Below are positions 10,990-21,402 of a DNA stretch of 64,000 nt, piece by piece. Made by a program: the position numbers and the translations under genes. Within the stretch, counting starts at the first letter, position 1; each line of letters opens with the position of its first letter. The DNA lies in contig NC_079206.1 in the NCBI RefSeq assembly GCF_026745355.1, forward strand, positions 9,944,031-10,008,030. The letters are read 5' to 3'. The notes under the pieces are model-generated. The model made no database searches, had not been told where the DNA came from, and worked only from the letters and a program-made list of their open reading frames with translations. The stretch is from Beta vulgaris subsp. vulgaris (taxonomy: Eukaryota > Streptophyta > Magnoliopsida > Caryophyllales > Amaranthaceae).

Positions 10990-12600
10990 AAATCTTACCG
11001 TATTAATATTTTGAAAAAATTATCATGGACATAAGTATGACTTGTGGCATGTGGGAGTAATTGTAGATATGGACTTGTGGGAGTATTTGTAGATATGGAA
11101 AATTATTATAGATTTAAGTATGAACGATGTGGATATTATAATGCGTCCATGCTTGAATATTTAAAATAAACTGCTTTGTAGAATTATTCATGCTACATAG
11201 ATTGACAAAAGGCAATGAACTAGTAGGATTGTACATAATATATGTGTATATTGAATGTTTTCTGCCTTTTAGCTTGATTTTTTTTTTCTTGTTACAAAAG
11301 ATGGAAAAGCCGAAAAAGAAAAAGAAAACTTATAATAAACTAAATGTGGCAGAGCCAATTATCCACTGCTAATCGATAATTGGTACATTAATTCGAACGA
11401 TTTACAACAGGCATAATGTGGAACTGACATTAACAATTCTATAAAAATTTATTAAAATTTTGTTTCTCTTCCTCCATCTTACAAAGGGTAGGGTTAGTAT
11501 TTGGTAACCACCATTAGGGTGAATAATTTGATACCGATGGACCACATAGTCACATACCACACAAGCCTAGGGCATCGAGTTCTTAAAATTGGGAAAAAGG
11601 GGGGGGGGGGGAAGTTGCTCCATTCCACAAGATCATCACTAAAATTCCCTCTCCTCCCCTACAACTTTGTTGCAAGGAAAATTTCCATCTTATTGTATTC
11701 AGATTTCACATAATCACTTCAGTGCGCTAAAATAGAATTATTAAACCACTAGGTATCAAAGTGAAAATAAAGTGTAAACCTTAGAGCCAAAACGAATTTA
11801 GTAAATTCACAAGACACCAAAGTGGAAAAATCCTTTGTTTAAACTACCCTTCCATTCACCTCCATTTGCCAACCCAAAATCAGAGTCTATTGTTGCACTT
11901 AGATTCATAAATGACTACATGAAAATAAAAACTCATGAATCATTTATATACAAGGCCACAAGGGTGGATCTAAGTAGGAGCTCGGTGACACCTATATAAA
12001 TTGGTCGATACTCGAGAAGACACATATATCAATCACATAGATAATCATGATAATTGACGGCGTCATTGATCCAGACACAAAGTATGTACACACGTCGGTG
12101 GAGGATATAAATAGCAAAAATTGTTTGCAGTCCTTATCAGAGGCTTGGATACTTTAGATGTATATGGCATGCTGGGAAATGAACATTGAAGGAGGCTGCA
12201 CCACTCCTACCAAAGCTAGCAGAAAACTCAAGCCAGTGTAGCATGAGAAGGTATGCATTGAGAAGGTATTGGAGCGAGATCAAGGAGATGAAGATTGTTA
12301 TCATCGTTATATTACTTCAGCTTGTTCTGGATGTGTAGTTCGTATTCCAGCCATAAATCATCTCTAAACCATGAGGGTTTAGAAGCACTACAACAAATAT
12401 CCTATATTTCATTCTAGTAGGAGTACACGGTCCTTGATAGAAGCATGGTAGAAAAAGCAAGTTGGAAAAATCCCACCTTTCACCCAACTTATGAGATCTT
12501 TAACGGGAATGAATAAGCATATCATAACTTGGAATTCTTTCATATTGCAGGAAAACATCCAACAGAATCAGCATGCTCATCTGATGTAATAATCACAAAG
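10990..12600. other. Intergenic DNA between the LINE and TIM13
   Basis: AT-rich sequence with a 13-base G run (11599-11611). No gene was recognised. The part nearest 12823 probably holds the TIM13 3' UTR. A short hydrophobic frame near 12275-12340 was considered and rejected. Confidence 0.4.
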
Positions 12601-12822
12601 TTCTTGCTCAAAGTTTCAGTACATATCATGAAAAAAGAAAAGTAAAAGCAAAGTTATTCAATCATGGCAAATTGCATGGTTATGTGACGATCATCAAATT
12701 AACAACTATAAATTTTAACTGAAATCTAACTCTTTGTCGATCAATGACCACAAAAGTGCCATATCCAGATAGTGATGTATACAATCCATGGGAGTTTTTT
12801 CTTTGCTCAACATCATTCAAGA

Positions 12823-15800
12823 CTATCGTTGTTGGCTAAAGAGAGCCTTGCTAACGATACCAGTAGCCTCAATGTACCGTTCCACACACCTTGATATACA
12901 GCTCTGCTCACTTCCACTTAGACTTGAACCTGGTTTTGTTATGCACTTCTCGAAACACTTCCCTCGCACAGTCTGAAGACATAAAAAAAACACATGTAAA
13001 GTCAATAGATGAATGATAAAGGTTGTTTTGTAAGTCTTCTCCACCTGACTCATGTCACAAGTCCAAGAAAATTTAAGTATATAGATAAAATTAATGACAC
13101 AAGCATGCCAAAACTTATTGCGTTTTTCTTTATGTCATTACACAGGTAAGATAATCTTTTTGACTTGCAGTCCATGTGAATATCCAGCTATATCAAGCTT
13201 ATTAATTCTAATGACATATGTAATCGTCTTGAGTGTTGATTATACAATCTTCTTTGGATGAAATTCAAAGTAAATAAGCACCACTTCACAATACCACATC
13301 AGCAACCAATGACATATGTAATCGTCTTGAATATTTTAGTGTGAGCTAATTAGACACAACAATTTGCTTGCATATATGTATACCATTCCACTGAAAATAA
13401 TAGCCACATTATGGTCCTGTTTGGTAAATAGAGTTTAGAATTTAGCCGTCAGAATTTAGTGTTTGCTGTTAGAGTTTTAATTTTTTTGTTAAAATTTGAC
13501 TGCTGATTTGACAACTTCTTTTTATAAATGTGTTTGATAACAATTAACTGATTGCTAAAAGCTTATTGTCATTTATTTATGTGAAATGATATTTATAGAC
13601 ATTTCTATACATATTTGTAGTATTATTATTAGAGAAAAAATTCATTGAATGTACTTCTACCTATTCCTCTAAAGAAAAGGCTCCTATTAGAAGCTTCTTC
13701 ATTCTGAGAGTTTTTATTCCAAAACTCTCTTTTACCAAACACCCCTTTTAGAATTTTTGACTAATCAAAACTCTAAAAGTGGTCCAAAACTCTCTTTTTA
13801 CTCCAAAATTCTAATTGCCAAACACCGCCGGTACAAATATACCCCTACGCCCCCTCCTTTCTTTCACAATTAAGATATGCCTAGAATTATAGGAATCATT
13901 AAGGGGTAAAAATTGAAGAGAAAATTAATTCAAGATGATCTTTTAAGGGAGTAGATTTTACTAATTGGTAAGTTTGGTATTAAAAAGGGCATATTTTTTC
14001 CCCGTCATCATGCTCTGTTTTCCTTCTTCTACATCTCCTACCTCCATATCTTCCCAACGCATAAACGGAGGCAAAAGTTACCCACGGGTGGTGGGTAATT
14101 GTTATCCTCATTTTTGGAGTAATGAATTACTCCATGTAATCTTCACTCTCGTACCAAACCTTCAAAAAATCCATACCCCATCAATCTTTCACCTCCGATT
14201 TCCCTTAATCCAGGCGAATGGCGACCCCTTAACTTGAATTAGCCACATTGAAAATCCAATGACAACTAGTTTCTCTCTCTAGGTGTTCAGAAATGTGGGC
14301 GTCTATCAACACAACTTCTCTTATACTAATCGTAATTAGAATTCCTCTAACACTGCGCTCTAGTAGATGTAATGGTTGAATTTCAGAATGTAAGTAAAGC
14401 ATGTGATTACGAGGGAAGCGTGTTATACTTCTATGATACGAGTCATAATGCAAAGAAACGCCATAGTGTTCATCCCACATCATATATTTCTTCTTCAATA
14501 CTTCCCTAATCCCTACATATCCTTAATACCACTATAGGATTATAAGTACTATAAGCGAAAATTCATGATATTCATAAGCACTTAAAACAGGATCTCATGC
14601 ATATACATTCAAGGATCACATAATAGTTAAGAATTGACGCGTGATTTTCACAAAGCTCTTCGAGATAGAACCGCAATTTAGATTCCTCTACTAGATCCAC
14701 CAATCAAGATCAACGCTCCACCAATGCTAGTTGGAAGGAAGATGACCTCTTCTATTTTCTTGGAACGATATTACGTAGCTTTTGAAAAGAGAGAAACTAA
14801 CTGCTTTATTTTCTAATCCCCCACCTAATTATAGAAATAAATTAGGTTAAGAATCATCTCCTTTCTCTTTGGTCGGCCACCCTTAGAGTCCTTCATGGGC
14901 TCTAAGTTTTTCTTTTGTTATTCCAGATTGTGTAAGTGGACCTTGTATGATCCATCTAATTGGGCTTCGGGTTTATTATTTACTAAACCTGAAGTTTTGT
15001 CTAGCAAAACGTATAGACGACCCAATTTAGTGAAGTAATTAAACCCTCCCCTTGCCTTTGTGCTCATAGGACCACAAATATTTGTATGTATGGGGCCCAA
15101 GAGATCGCTGGTCTTTTCACCCTTTCTATTAAATAGTGACTTTGTCATCTTACCCATTAAGCATGATTCACATACATCAAATGATTCAAAATCAAATGAT
15201 GGAAGAATACAATCATGTAGTAACTTTTGGATACGCTTTTGGTTTATATGATTCATTCGACAATGCCAAATATAAGTTAGGTTTGAATCATTTGATTTTT
15301 TTCTTGCTATCTATGTTATAGACTTGTAGTGATTTATCAAAGCACATATAAATAATTTATCAATGGCATCAAACATATTATTATAGGAAATGAGACAACA
15401 CTTGTTCTTAATCTCAAAACAAAACCTTTCAAAATCCAAAACAAAAACAAAAATTACGTTCTTGGTTATCAAAGGAACAAAATAACAATTATTGAGTTCT
15501 AAGAACATAATTTCTGTTTAAGAACTCAGTAATTGTTATTTTGTTTCTTCGATAACTAAGAACGTAATTTTTGTTTCTGTTTTGGATTCAGAAGGGTTTT
15601 GTTTTGAAATTAAGAACAAGTGTTGTTCCATTTCCTTCAATAATGTGTTCTATGCCAATGCTAAATTGATAAATGGCTTATATGTGCTTGATAGGTCAGT
15701 ACAAGTCTATAACATAGATAGCAAGAAACAAAAATCAAATGATTCAAACCTACCTTACATTTGGCATTGTCGAATGTGTCATATAAACCAAAAGCGTATC

Positions 15801-17233
15801 CTAAAGTTACAATAAGATGGTATTCTTCCATCATGTGATTTCGAATCATTTGATGTATGTGAGTCATGCTTAATGGGTAAGATGATAAAGTCAGCGTTTA
15901 CTGGAAAGGGTGAAAAGGCCAGCGATCTCTTATGCCTCATCCATACAGATGTTTGTGGTCCTACGAGCACAAAGTAATTACTTCATTACCTTCATTAAAT
16001 TAGGTCGTCTATACATCATGTTAGAGAATGCTATAAAACTTCAAGTTTGGTAAATAATAAACCCGAAACCCAAATAGATGGATCCTACAAAGTCACACTT
16101 ACACACCAAAAGAGAGACCTAAAGCCCATGGAGGACTCTAAGGGTGGCCGACCAAAGAGAAAGAAAAGAAGAGGATTCCTAACCTAATTTATTCCTATAA
16201 TTGGGTGGGAGAATTAGAAAAAAAAAATAGTCAGTTTCTCTCATTATTTTCTCTCTCCTCTTGCTTTTCAAAAGCTACATAATACTACTCCAAGAAATAG
16301 AAGAGTTCCTCTTCCTTCTAACTAGCATGGGTGGAGCGTTGATCTGGAGTGGTGGACCTAGTAGAGGAATCTCAATTGCAGTTCTATCTCCGAATCTCGA
16401 AGAGCTTTGTGGAAATCACACATCAAAGGTTAATTCTTAACTATTATGTGATACTTTAATGTATATGCATGAGATCCTGTTTTGAGTGCTTATGAATATA
16501 ATTCATGAAATTCCGCTTATAGTACTTATAATCCTACAATCCTCCCATCCAAATCCCCTCATCCTTCCTAAGTTAGTTTAATCTCTGATTTCTATTGAAT
16601 ATTATCATTTCCCCAAAAATTTATAACCACATTGTTTCGTTCCAGAAACATAACAGAATCGTATCAAAAGATCCTTGAGATAATTGGACTATTTTCATAC
16701 TCTCCACATAACTCAATACAATCTTCATACGAAATCAAATCAATCGCCAACCATTACTAATTCAGTAAAAATGAAGACATTTTCCAGACATTTGAAACTA
16801 GTATACATTACTATAATTTCCGGACAGAGTGAGCAATTTCCAAATATGAAATTCAATTCATTATATTTCCCTCTGAATCAAACACAGCCTTGAAGTTCCT
16901 TAATTTGCACTATAAATACCAATGCATCATTCAATTCATTTCGTAATACATTCAATTGAAAAGCTTGCACAACAACAACGCTAAATCAATTCGCATTATA
17001 GTTGATAAAACTAATTTCACCGACTTCAATTAGCTACAAGTAAGAATGTCTAACCTAAATATTAAAGTAATCTCAGAAATCGAAGATTTTTATCAGAAGA
17101 TTATAGAAAATACCTCGAGGAATTCTTCAGCGTAAGCTTGAGCGAGTTGATTTTTGAGTTGATGCATGATTGCTTCTGGATTAGGCTGCGAAGAAGATGA
17201 TCCACTTGTCGACGACGATCCAAATGAATCCAT
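12823..17233 (-). CDS. TIM13: Mitochondrial small Tim chaperone TIM13 (two exons)
   Basis: TIM13 pairs with TIM8 in the mitochondrial intermembrane space and carries hydrophobic precursors from the TOM pore to the inner membrane. Exon 1 is 17233-17114 (40 codons, starting MDSFGSSS and ending AQAYAEEFLE, donor GTATTT). Exon 2 is 12972-12823 (acceptor CTTCAG, starting TVRGKCFEKC and ending SKALFSQQR with a TGA stop). The product is 89 residues, normal for the family. Both CX3C motifs that form the intramolecular disulphides are present (CFEKC and CISRC), as is the KPGSSLSGSEQSC linker. The open frame that continues upstream of exon 2 to 13053 is intron read-through; the CAG acceptor and family match put the exon start at 12972. 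The 4141-bp intron (12973-17113) holds MITE-like sequence and a large palindrome of Copia debris. Confidence 0.9.
13412..13838. mobile_element. hAT-like MITE of the TTTGG-ended type in the TIM13 intron
   Basis: The left part GGTCCTGTTTGGTAAATAGA and right part TTCTAATTGCCAAACACC are imperfect inverted repeats. The motif AAAACTCTCTTTTACCAAAC occurs inside near the right end. There is no coding capacity, and the exact ends and target duplication were not resolved. Confidence 0.5.
14918..15256 (-). pseudogene. Copia pol fragment, left palindrome arm
   Basis: The frame gives HINQKRIQKLLHD, then CESCLMGKM and GPMSTKARGGFNYF. This is the gag-pre-integrase zinc region (the CxxC of the HHCC motif) running into the start of the integrase core. 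The catalytic Asp and Glu positions and everything downstream are missing. Confidence 0.75.
15582..15990 (+). pseudogene. Copia pol fragment, right palindrome arm
   Basis: The inverted partner of the fragment at 14918-15256. It reads GFCFEIKNKCC, INGLYVLDRS, WHCRMCHINQKRILKL, a stop, then CESCLMGKM in the same order. It extends further toward the protease side than the open frame of the left arm. A stop at about 15813 and substitutions make it non-coding. Confidence 0.75.
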
Positions 17234-17309
17234 TTTCTCTTTCTTCGATTCTTCTTTGATTCACAGACGATGAAACTTGTGTATTTTTCTCTCGTCTCAG
17301 CTAGCTGAT

Positions 17310-17379
17310 AAACCCTAGCTAAAACCTTCTGATTTCTTTCGGCTCTTTCGATAATCAGTATCTATATGGGCTGTGGGCT
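17310..17379 (-). promoter_or_regulatory. TIM13 upstream telo-box and site II motifs
   Basis: Upstream of the TIM13 ATG lie a telo-box AAACCCTA (17310-17317) and two TGGGCT site II motifs (17367-17372 and 17374-17379). The combination is known from promoters of plant ribosomal-protein genes and nuclear genes for mitochondrial proteins, where TCP-family factors bind site II. Co-regulation with other mitochondrial biogenesis genes is inferred. Confidence 0.6.
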
Positions 17380-17473
17380 TTCTTCGGCTATTAGGGCCTA
17401 GTTACTTATGGTTTCTTTTGGGTTTATTATTAATTTCTTCTACTACCGGTATATATATGTCGTGTCGTGTCGT

Positions 17474-18270
17474 GCCAGCCCATATACCTCATGCTTTGTT
17501 GGTATGGGTTTAGAATAGATGAAGGAAAAAATCATGTCCTGTTGAATTCGTGCCAATTTTTAAAGGAAAAAAAATCAAAAATAATGCACCACTAGGTCCA
17601 TGTGTTATGCTGAGGCCTAAGGGGAACATGCACCACTTGGCCCATAGATTGCATTGGTGGGACACCTCAAGATTTTAGTTTTATTTTGTGTTGATAATTA
17701 ACAAGAAAACATGATGTCCAACTCGTAATGCTCATGCTGAATTTCGATATTGATGTATGAGTACACTCCACACACCACAACCCAACTCGTTGTGTTAAGC
17801 TAGTCTGGGTTACGACATGTCGGGCTAAACTTGTGCTAGGTTGATCCATGTCCAATTTTGATCTTAAGCATTCACAAAAACAGTTTTGAAACGCACATGT
17901 GCCTCTTGCTTTATTGGCATGAGTCTAGAACAAATTAAGGAATATATTATATCATGTAGAAATCGTGCCAATTTTTAAAAGAGATGCTCATGCACCACTC
18001 GGCCCATGTGTCATATTGAGGGGTACATGCACCACTTGGCCCATAGATTACACTGGTGTGCCACCTTAAGATTCAAGTTTTATATTGGGTTGATAATTAC
18101 CAGGCAAACATGAGGGCTAACTTGTGATTATGCTGAATTTTAAAAAAAGGAGGCCTAGGCACACTCCATATGTCACAACCCAACTTGCCGTGTTCAGCTA
18201 GTCTCGGTTATGACATGTCGGACCAAACTTGTGCTAGATCGGGCCATATACAACTCTAATCTTAAGCATT
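17474..18270. repeat. Two diverged tandem copies of a ~400-bp unit
   Basis: The unit at about 17474-17870 recurs at about 17888-18270. Landmarks repeat in order: CGTGCCAATTTTTAAA, CATGCACCACTTGGCCCATA, GTTGATAATTA, CACAACCCAACT, GACATGTCGG and ATCTTAAGCATTC. Divergence looks near 20%. No coding frame was recognised. It could be a local duplication of a transposon remnant or a short satellite stretch. Confidence 0.7.
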
Positions 18271-18279
18271 CCTATGTAC

Positions 18280-19200
18280 AATTTTAACACGCATAAAATG
18301 AGCTCTATATATCTCCGAGATAGAATAATAATTTGCCTTTTTTAAAACCATTTTTTTTATATAGTGTATGTTTTGACTAAAATCCAATATTGATTTGAAA
18401 TCACATTCAAACTCGCTCATCAACCCTGAAGTTACAGACAATTATATTTGTTATTAATATACTTTAATAGAATAAATGGTGATTCACTTATTGTAGTTTT
18501 GAGAAGGGGGAAGAGCAATTTGTCTGATGACCAAGAAGAACAAGAGTTTGCCTCGCTTCCGTAGTCAAGAATAAAAAAAATGAAAGAAAATAAATTAATA
18601 CGTATTAATCCTAGATTACCACTCCCTGATGAAATGTAATATATTACTAGTAGTAGTTAAAATTTAGATCAAAAGAAGTAATCTACATTTATATATATAG
18701 ATTTCTTCAATAGAACAAATTCGTCAGCCGGAACATGAGGGATGACGAACGCCATGTCCTAAGCTTGTTACGTGGTCGGCTTAGCTTTCTCCTAGCAAGA
18801 ACTAAACAAAAATTAAGGGTAAAAAGAAATGTATCCTGATCCACAAAAAATTAAATAGTATTAAAACTAAGTATTATATACTCTAAGTCTATAACTAGTG
18901 TAGAATGTAGAATGAACCTCACTACATGAACTAAGAATAATTGAATACGGGTTTACTCGTTGAAACAAGAGACATTATTATTTAATGCTTAACATGAGCC
19001 GATCATAATTGTTGAAATATTAGTTGGTCGTAGCTACTCCGTGTTTTGATGTTGTTTGAGAAAATGCAATGAACATAATTTTGTAGTATGTGGACTGGTA
19101 GATTTGATTAGCAATTAATAGTAGGTTCCTAACATGAAGTGTTTGCTAAATGAGTACTTAACTACTTTACGAAGTTCTAATAGCTTTAGAAAATTGGCAA
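18280..19200. other. AT-rich spacer, nothing recognised
   Basis: No gene, terminal repeat or RNA gene was recognised in this stretch. Confidence 0.4.
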
Positions 19201-19204
19201 GCAA

Positions 19205-20017
19205 TGTTTGACTATTGCTCCCCTTCCATAAAAGGTCCAACTTTCATTTATCTCACAGTAGTCCCAACTTTGGGGGCGTTTTACAAATATGGTCCTAGCA
19301 GGTCACCTAACTTGCGACAACAGTGGAACCTTTGCAACCATTACCCTTGCCACCACTGCTACCCCGTCCTCTGCCCTCAAAACTTTTGTGCCTCGCCACC
19401 CCTTACCTCGATCCTAAACTGCAACTTTCTGCCTTCCTGCCGCCGGCTCGCCATAACCTGACCGCCCTCTCGTCGGCCACAACAACACCGTCCCCTACCT
19501 CCTCCCTCTCACGCGTCCATCCTTCTCCCTCTCCCCACGCAACTCTCGATTTCTTTCTTCCCCTCCCCCTGGTTCGCTGCTACACAACCACCATGAAACC
19601 ACGGCTGCCCCACACCACTACCAGAACCCCCTCCCCCGCCCTAGAAAAACCTTCCCCCGCCTCTGAAACCCTCTCCCCTACTTATGAGATTCCCTCGATC
19701 TCATGTCCCCCCATAAAACCCTCCATCATCCCATATCACCCTTCCCCGCCACCCTCTCCCCCGCCCTTGAAATCCCTTCCCTCCCCTTCCTCTCCACCCC
19801 CTCCCTTGCCCTAGAAAACTTCTCCCCCGCCTTGAAAACCCCCCTAAAACTTGTAAAAGAATTAAAAAAACATTTATCGCTTAAATCGATACCCCGTCCA
19901 CTTGGACCATTTTTGTAAATCACCCCCTAAAAGTTAGGATTGCTGTGGGATAATCGAAAGTTGGGACCTTTTATGAAAGTGAGGCTATAGTTGGGACCGT
20001 CCAATCAAAATTTCCAT
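19205..20017. mobile_element. Probable Mutator-like element with pyrimidine-rich core
   Basis: The arms are inverted repeats of about 90-100 bp. The left arm (CATAAAAGGTCCAACTTTC, ATCTCACAGTAGTCCC, TTTACAAATATGGTCC) mirrors the right arm (GGACCATTTTTGTAAA, GGGATAATCGAAAG, TTGGGACCTTTTATGAAAG). Between them is a C-rich plus-strand core (about 19330-19850). Long arms with a base-composition switch resemble the better defined element at 31161-32196. No target duplication could be fixed. The Pro/Ser-rich frame at 19323-19814 is a by-product of composition, not a recognised gene. Confidence 0.55.
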
Positions 20018-21223
20018 AATTATTGTATCTACTACATTAATTATGGTAAGAGATAGGCATCTCAAAAGCGAGTTCAAGGTTAGACATGATGAAAAATACA
20101 TATGCAATTAGATAGTTTCCTTATAGATAATATTGGCCTCCGATAAGAGTATGATATATTATGTGGTAAAGGGTATTGATGAAACACCACTAAAAGTACT
20201 TTAAGGTGGGAATTCTTTATCCGACCCTTCCAATCTAAAAGAATTTGACCAACTTAACTAAAATGAGTTCAGTTGTATTAGGTGGCGATTCGATAGGACA
20301 GATCTTTCTTATAATAGGTTTTGTTACACATAATCGATTCTTGTTTCATCTTTAAGGGTATTCCTTATATTGAGTGTAAGTAATAATTATGGAAAACTAT
20401 GTAAATTCTTTCTAGGAGGTCTCTCATCTCAAGTATTGGATTTAATTTTTTTTTTGCAAAATAGGTGGGCGAGGGGGTATTTTGCTCGTTAATTAATTTT
20501 TTTAAAACAAGCTAAGCAAAATAATATCTTCAATTACCTCCATGAAAAGGATGAAGAATCTCTAATCTTGTAGTTTAACCATCACTTGTCTTTATTTTAA
20601 CATCAAAATATCATACATGTGAAGGAATTATTTTTCTAACACTTGGTGAGTATTGTTGTTAAATATGATCTAGTAGACACTTAATTCATGTGATAGTTGT
20701 TACAATCTTCATTATTAGTACTTTACAATGTCCTGTTAAAAGTCTTTGTCTCTAAATTATGAAACTTTCTTATGTGATGCCTCTTTTGAAGGATAATTTC
20801 ATGTGGGATATTCCTTTAATATTATTAGTAAAAATAATGGTTATAATTGATAAAGATCAAGTAATACATGTCAAGATTCAAACTTACAGTAATATTTTGA
20901 GTAAAGTGAAGGTCATCTCTAACTACTTTCTATGACCATTTAAACACCTAAATTAGTAAATAATTTTGTTATAAATTCTCAACTTAAAATTATTTTAGGA
21001 ATTACATTTAAATATTTAAAGTTCGAAAGCATTTGTCAAATTGAATACTCCATTAGTAACTTCAATTATGTTGATGCACTTTGAGCTCATTTCTCTCTCT
21101 CTATCTCTCTCTCTCTCTCAGTTATCAATATCTATCAGTAGGCTCATTCTTTCAGTACTTAAAATTTACCTTAATATTCAGGCTATCCCCTCAACCAAAA
21201 TTTTTATAATTAGACTTGCTTTG
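20018..21223. other. AT-rich spacer with a CT microsatellite
   Basis: A CT/CTAT microsatellite lies at about 21091-21120. Nothing else was recognised. Confidence 0.4.
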
Positions 21224-21396
21224 TGACAAACTGATAAGAGGCACAAAACAAGTCTTATGATTTTCTCATTAATCTCAAGAATATATATTACAAGAGTCCT
21301 TAAGGAGATAGAAATCTAGGAGAATAATATGTTGCCTAAGAAGATAAGGAAACATATATACAAGAATATCTCAAACATTCCTAGAATATCTTAACA
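21224..21396 (-). repeat. 3' LTR of the decayed Copia element
   Basis: It pairs with 26553-26727, and the shared core AATCTCAAGAATATATATTA is identical. Just inside it is the purine-rich GAGGAGGG-type tract (minus strand). Confidence 0.85.
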
Positions 21397-21402
21397 CCCT
21401 CC

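Larger units (their letters stand above)
14536..16535. repeat. Large palindrome (~1 kb arms) of Copia debris in the TIM13 intron
   Basis: The left arm (about 14536-15503) and right arm (about 15521-16535) are inverted copies separated by under 20 bp. Matching landmarks are AGGATTATAAGTACTATAAG at the outer left and its complement at the outer right, TGCATGAGATCCTG on both arms, and AATAACAATTATTGAGTTCT against AGAACTCAGTAATTGTTATT at the centre. Arms differ by scattered substitutions and small indels, estimated by eye at 10-15%. Each arm holds a fragment of Copia pol and an LTR-like tail. Flanking target duplications were not found. It lies wholly inside the TIM13 intron. Confidence 0.85.

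Noticed and set aside
12275..12345. Short hydrophobic frame (MKIVIIVILLQLVLDV) resembling the membrane anchor of a SNARE protein
   Set aside because: The upstream sequence has no SNARE heptads, and stops lie close by in the same frame. A single hydrophobic run in AT-rich DNA is weak evidence.
13030..13053. ATG at 13053 as the start of TIM13 exon 2
   Set aside because: The 27 residues before TVRGKC do not match the family, and a good CAG acceptor marks the exon start. A proper first exon was found at 17233-17114.
19323..19814. 163-codon Pro/Ser-rich open frame
   Set aside because: It lies in the C-rich core of a long-arm element. The frame is open because of composition and shows no domain.
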